Part shown: one piece after another, positions 59,811 through 63,056 of the stretch
Layout of the letters: every line of letters starts with the position of its first letter
Numbering within the stretch: the first letter of the stretch is position 1
NCBI GenBank assembly: GCA_023284085.1
Contig: JAKVHY010000034.1
Span: forward strand, 1 to 63,056
DNA: 63,056 nt
Direction: 5' to 3'
Origin: Shewanella benthica
GTDB lineage: Bacteria > Pseudomonadota > Gammaproteobacteria > Enterobacterales > Shewanellaceae
Made by a program: the position numbers and the translations under genes
Notes under the pieces: model-generated
Told to the model about the DNA's origin: nothing
Database searches by the model: none
The model's input: the letters and a program-made list of their open reading frames with translations, nothing else

Positions 59811-60716
59811 CTAGTAGTGCCAGGGGAACTTACTGAAGTCTTTATCGCGCTTCTCGAGGAAGGCATCTCTTCCTTCTTTCGCTTCTTCGCTTGCATAGGC
59901 TAAACGTGTGGCCTCTCCGGCAAAGAGTTGCTGCCCGACTAGACCGTCATCGGCCATGTTGAAGCCATATTTCAGCATGCGCATCGCCGTCGGCGATTTA
60001 GAGTTGATCTCTCTGGCCCAATTTAGCGCTTCAGTTTCAAGTTCGGCATGAGGGATAGAGCGGTTAACCATACCCATATCGAAGGCTTCATCTGCGCTGT
60101 AGTTAAAGCCAAGGAAGAAAATTTCTCGAGCACGTTTCTGACCTATCATCTTCGCCAGATAGGCGCTGCCATAACCTGAATCGAAACTTCCCACATCTGG
60201 ATCTGTCTGTTTAAAGATGGCATGTTCTTTCGAAGCCAGAGTCAGGTCGCAAACGACATGCAGGCTATGACCACCGCCTACGGCCCAACCGGGAACGACT
60301 GCAATAACCACCTTAGGCATGAAGCGGATTAAGCGCTGAACTTCGAGTATGTGTAGACGACCCATACGTGCAGGATCTGGTTTACCTTCTTCGGCACCTT
60401 CATATTTGTAGCCGTCTTTACCACGAATACGCTGATCCCCACCGGCGCAAAAGGCCCAACCTCCATCTTTAGCCGAAGGACCATTGCCTGTAAGTAGTAC
60501 ACAGCCTACGTCAGACCACTGCCTTGCGTGATCCAGCGCGATATAGAGTTCATCAACGGTTTTAGGCCTGAAAGAGTTTCGGCACTCAGGACGGTTAATT
60601 GCAACACGTACCGTTCCCTGATCTTTAGCTCTATGGTAAGTAATATCTTCGAAATCGAATCCGGAAACCTGTTCCCACAGAGTGGGATCAAATATGTCTG
60701 AAACCTGATGGGTCAT
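59811..60716 (-). CDS. menB: 1,4-Dihydroxy-2-naphthoyl-CoA synthase
   Basis: Crotonase-fold ring-closing enzyme of menaquinone synthesis, needed for anaerobic respiration. It is 301 aa from ATG at 60716 (AAGG ribosome-binding site; a TTG/GTG-type start 15 codons upstream is not needed). Motifs: INRPECRNSFRPKTVDELY near 41-59, WAFCAGGDQRIRG near 87-99, VPGWAVGGGHSLHVVCDLTLA near 141-161, VGSFDSGYGSAYLA near 177 and the C-terminal KRDKDFSKFPWHY. It is longer than E. coli MenB, mainly through an insert around GYKYEGAEEGKPDPARMGR. No other men gene is adjacent. Confidence 0.95.
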   Translation of the reverse strand: MTHQVSDIFDPTLWEQVSGFDFEDITYHRAKDQGTVRVAINRPECRNSFRPKTVDELYIALDHARQWSDVGCVLLTGNGPSAKDGGWAFCAGGDQRIRGKDGYKYEGAEEGKPDPARMGRLHILEVQRLIRFMPKVVIAVVPGWAVGGGHSLHVVCDLTLASKEHAIFKQTDPDVGSFDSGYGSAYLAKMIGQKRAREIFFLGFNYSADEAFDMGMVNRSIPHAELETEALNWAREINSKSPTAMRMLKYGFNMADDGLVGQQLFAGEATRLAYASEEAKEGRDAFLEKRDKDFSKFPWHY

Positions 60717-60861
60717 TGCTATAGCCTTTTCAACGTTATACCTAATGGCATTTGTGTCCAAAGGCTAGGCGGAAAGCGAACCTAGGTCAATGATAGGCAG
60801 AGATAAATGCCGTTTGAACCTAGGATCATGGATAAAGCTATTAGGAACTATTTGATAGGAA

Positions 60862-61215
60862 TCATCTGAGCTTGTCGCAGATATATTGCAGGTTATCCCG
60901 GCTTAAACTCTCGTGTCTTGGGGCTGAGCCATTACAATATTCATCTTTAAATGATTGAACACTGTATTCGGATTCCAATATATCATCGAGCGTTCCGAGT
61001 TCCCCGGCAGACATGCGCTGGGATATCTCTTGCTTGAGTTGAGATGTCTTATTATCCACCTTGATAATCTTAGTGCCTGTCGTGGCATCGAGCTTGCGTT
61101 CTATCTTCTGCATGAAGGCATCTGTCTGTGCCATTGGTTCATCTAGCATATTGGTTTCAGTTGCCAGGTAATACAGCACACCGGCGCCCAACCCTAATAT
61201 TATCCAGCCTTTCAT
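60862..61215 (-). CDS. Hypothetical membrane-anchored protein
   Basis: A 117-aa protein from ATG at 61215 (GGAT ribosome-binding site; TTG at 61227 is an alternative). A single N-terminal hydrophobic segment (KGWIILGLGAGVLYYLATE) is followed by a soluble helical domain with two Cys (DEYCNGS and LQYICDKLR), which could pair in the periplasm. It is divergent from ccoG by about 90 bp. No family recognised. Confidence 0.6.
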   Translation of the reverse strand: MKGWIILGLGAGVLYYLATETNMLDEPMAQTDAFMQKIERKLDATTGTKIIKVDNKTSQLKQEISQRMSAGELGTLDDILESEYSVQSFKDEYCNGSAPRHESLSRDNLQYICDKLR

Positions 61216-61302
61216 TTTTAAATCCAACTTTGTTTATTAGATGTACTATAGGGGTATAATAAGCTAATTTTCGTGCAAGATTAAAGCGGTAAGGTTACAA
61301 AG

Positions 61303-62736
61303 ATGAGCACAGACTCTAATAATAAGGATTATTCTAAGGCTAAGCGGATTAAAATCCACCAACCGGATGCGAGTAAAGCAGATAGGTTTAACCCTCGCAA
61401 TAGAATTTACGTTAGAGCTATCAACGGCCTGTGGACTAAGCTCAGGAGAAGACTAGGTTGGATCACCATGTCATTCTTCCTCATACTGCCCTGGATCCCT
61501 TGGGGGAATCGTCAGGCGGTGTGGTTTAATCTGGCTGAGCAGAAGTTTCACATCTTTGGACTTACCATTTGGCCGCAAGATCTGACACTCTTAGCTGCAC
61601 TATTTACTATAGCCGCATTCGCTCTCTTCTTTGTGACGACTTACCTCGGCCGGGTTTGGTGCGGGTTCACCTGCCCACAGACTGTTTGGACCTTTATCTT
61701 TATCTGGTTCGAAGAGAAGTTGGAGGGGGCGAGAAATAAACGTATGAAGTTAGATCAGTTGCCCTGGAATTTTAATAAATTATGGCGCAAGACTGCTAAG
61801 CATACGGCATGGATTGCGATATCCCTACTGACGGCAATGACCTTCGTCTCTTACTTCGTTCCGAGTAGAGAGGTATATATAGAAGTCTTTACCCTGAATG
61901 CAACCGGGGGCATCTATTTCTGGGTGGTACTCTTTACTTTAGCTACCTATGGTAATGCTGGTTGGATGCGAGAGATCATGTGTCTTCATATGTGTCCCTA
62001 TGCTCGTTTTCAGGCGGTGATGTTTGATAAGAACACCTTTATAGTTGGTTACGATACTAAGAGAGGCGAGACCCGTGGTCCTAGATCTCGTAAGGCTGAT
62101 CCAAAAGAACTTGGTTTAGGTGACTGTATCGATTGTGATCTGTGCGTTCAGGTGTGTCCAACAGGTATAGACATCAGGAATGGTCTTCAGTATGAGTGTA
62201 TTAACTGTGGTGCCTGTATCGATGCTTGTGACAATACCATGGATAGAATGGGATATAAGAAAGGCTTAATCTCATATACCACAGAGAATAAGCTCGAGGG
62301 TATTAAAGAGAAGGTTCTTAGGCCTAAATTAGTCGGTTATGGTGTGGTGTTAACGGCGATGGTATTAGTCTTTGTCTATGCCAGTGCCACCATAGCGCCA
62401 GTTAGAATCGATATCATTCGAGATCGTAACCAGTTATTCAGGGAGAATAACGATGGACTGATCGAGAATACCTTTACGATAAAGATTCTCAATAAAACCG
62501 AACAGGCCCACGAATATAAATTGTCGGTGCAAGGTCTACCTGAGTATCAATGGTTTGGTCCACAGCAAGTCAAAGTCGCTGCAGGGGAAGTGTTAGCCTT
62601 GCCTATTAGTGTAGCCGTCGACCCTGTAGATCTTTCGCGTCCCATGATAAAAATTGATTTCAAGGTCACGACGACAAATACCGCAGACAATGAGTTAATA
62701 GAAGCAACACAGGAGTCGCGCTTCTTTAGCCAATAG
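61303..62736 (+). CDS. ccoG: Cytochrome c oxidase accessory protein CcoG (RdxA/FixG)
   Basis: Membrane iron-sulfur protein required for cbb3 oxidase maturation; known work links it to copper reduction. It is 477 aa. Transmembrane segments are near 50-70, 88-108, 160-180, 198-215 and 340-360. Cys motifs are WCGFTCPQT near 122, CLHMCPY near 226, and two ferredoxin-type clusters CIDCDLCVQVCP near 270 and CINCGACIDAC near 299. A C-terminal immunoglobulin-like domain (about 375-475) is present. ATG with an AAGG upstream. No cbb3 structural genes lie in the window. Confidence 0.95.
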   Translation: MSTDSNNKDYSKAKRIKIHQPDASKADRFNPRNRIYVRAINGLWTKLRRRLGWITMSFFLILPWIPWGNRQAVWFNLAEQKFHIFGLTIWPQDLTLLAALFTIAAFALFFVTTYLGRVWCGFTCPQTVWTFIFIWFEEKLEGARNKRMKLDQLPWNFNKLWRKTAKHTAWIAISLLTAMTFVSYFVPSREVYIEVFTLNATGGIYFWVVLFTLATYGNAGWMREIMCLHMCPYARFQAVMFDKNTFIVGYDTKRGETRGPRSRKADPKELGLGDCIDCDLCVQVCPTGIDIRNGLQYECINCGACIDACDNTMDRMGYKKGLISYTTENKLEGIKEKVLRPKLVGYGVVLTAMVLVFVYASATIAPVRIDIIRDRNQLFRENNDGLIENTFTIKILNKTEQAHEYKLSVQGLPEYQWFGPQQVKVAAGEVLALPISVAVDPVDLSRPMIKIDFKVTTTNTADNELIEATQESRFFSQ

Positions 62737-62760
62737 TATTAGCTAATAGTACAAGCACGA

Positions 62761-62787
62761 CTCGCTATTGACTGAATCAATAGCGAG
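62761..62787 (+). terminator. First hairpin downstream of ccoG
   Basis: CTCGCTATTGA-CTGAA-TCAATAGCGAG is a perfect 11-bp stem 24 bp past the ccoG stop. There is no T-tract, so it may be a stabilising hairpin ahead of the terminator at 62801. Confidence 0.6.
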
Positions 62788-62800
62788 TAAAGAGCAAATA

Positions 62801-62823
62801 AAAGGAGCTAAGGCTCCTTTTTC
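62801..62823 (+). terminator. Rho-independent terminator after ccoG
   Basis: AAAGGAGC-TAAG-GCTCCTTT with a following T tract lies about 65 bp past the ccoG stop and insulates the downstream rrn promoter. Confidence 0.85.
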
Positions 62824-62926
62824 GTTTCTATAGTCCGTTTTAAGCCCATATTTGTAGCTTAAGTAAGCTTATCGCCGGTAAAACCCCCACTCGGAAGCTA
62901 TTAGCTGATTTTCTTAAGTTTAGCCC

Positions 62927-62958
62927 TTGCGCTCATATCGAAACCCCCTATAATGCGC
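62927..62958 (+). promoter_or_regulatory. rRNA operon P1-type promoter
   Basis: A -35 TTGCGC (62927-62932), 16-bp spacer and perfect -10 TATAAT (62949-62954) are followed by the GC-rich discriminator GCGC. The next bases CATCCACTGACACGG nearly match the E. coli rrn P1 start region (GCGCCACCACTGACACGG). The GC discriminator predicts stringent and growth-rate control. The stretch 62824-63056 holds no gene; the rRNA genes should begin after the window edge. Confidence 0.85.
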
Positions 62959-63056
62959 ATCCACTGACACGGCAAACCAGTCCTACTAAACATTAAGTTA
63001 AGTAAGACACAGTCGAGTCAGGGCAACGAGTTAGCTTAGTTTTTAAGTTGTGTTAA

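Noticed and set aside
1..63056. CRISPR arrays, integrases, insertion-sequence transposases or prophage genes
   Set aside because: None seen: the only repeats are palindromic intergenic modules, and no transposase, integrase or phage structural protein is encoded.

Overview
This 63 kb window reads as the replication-origin region of a gammaproteobacterium, almost certainly a Shewanella or close relative. Gene order, protein sequences and the E. coli-type origin (mioC - oriC - mnmG) all fit. There is no sign of phage, plasmid or CRISPR. The genus call rests on protein resemblance; no search was run.

Layout. 0.1-7.0 kb: the dnaA side of the origin. dnaN and dnaA (minus strand) diverge from rpmH-rnpA-yidD-yidC-mnmE (plus strand). 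7.0-7.8 kb: a gene-free stretch with a tandem repeat and an AT-rich, GATC-rich island carrying a perfect DnaA box. 7.8-16.2 kb: accessory genes, namely an HrpB-like helicase with a parS-like palindrome inside it, a lipoprotein plus a secreted SurE-like phosphatase, a solitary MspJI-type modification-dependent endonuclease, an unrecognised small protein, a SEC-C protein and a small membrane protein. 16.2-17.1 kb: gene-free, with several unexplained inverted-repeat structures. 17-20.5 kb: LysE exporter, nucleoside hydrolase, chemoreceptor. 20.5-26.7 kb: a caa3-type cytochrome c oxidase operon (minus strand) with small tandem duplications at both ends of its main subunit III gene. 26.8-28.4 kb: a conserved membrane protein and a UbiG-like methyltransferase.

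28.6-41.1 kb is the classical origin cluster: mioC, oriC (18 GATC sites and several DnaA boxes in about 370 bp), mnmG-rsmG-parA-parB and the complete atpIBEFHAGDC operon. 41.2-42.4 kb holds modular hairpin repeats on both sides of a DsrE-like gene. Then come glmU, a TonB-dependent siderophore receptor with a Fur-like site, a DeoR-family regulator next to glmS, the cyoABCDE quinol oxidase operon, and a pstSCAB phosphate transporter operon with a textbook Pho box. A DUF2061 gene with a Fur-like site, menB, a small anchored protein and ccoG follow. The window ends in an rrn P1-type promoter, so an rRNA operon very probably starts just beyond it.

How the parts work together: replication initiation (DnaA, DnaN, oriC), segregation (ParAB and parS), tRNA modification (MnmE, MnmG), membrane insertion (YidC/D) and energy conservation (F1Fo ATP synthase, two heme-copper oxidases, oxidase maturation by SCO and CcoG) are packed around the origin. 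The best leads for new biology are the two extra origin-like GATC/DnaA-box islands, the orphan modification-dependent nuclease between related small repeats, and the unexplained structured intergenic elements at 15.7-16.9 kb.
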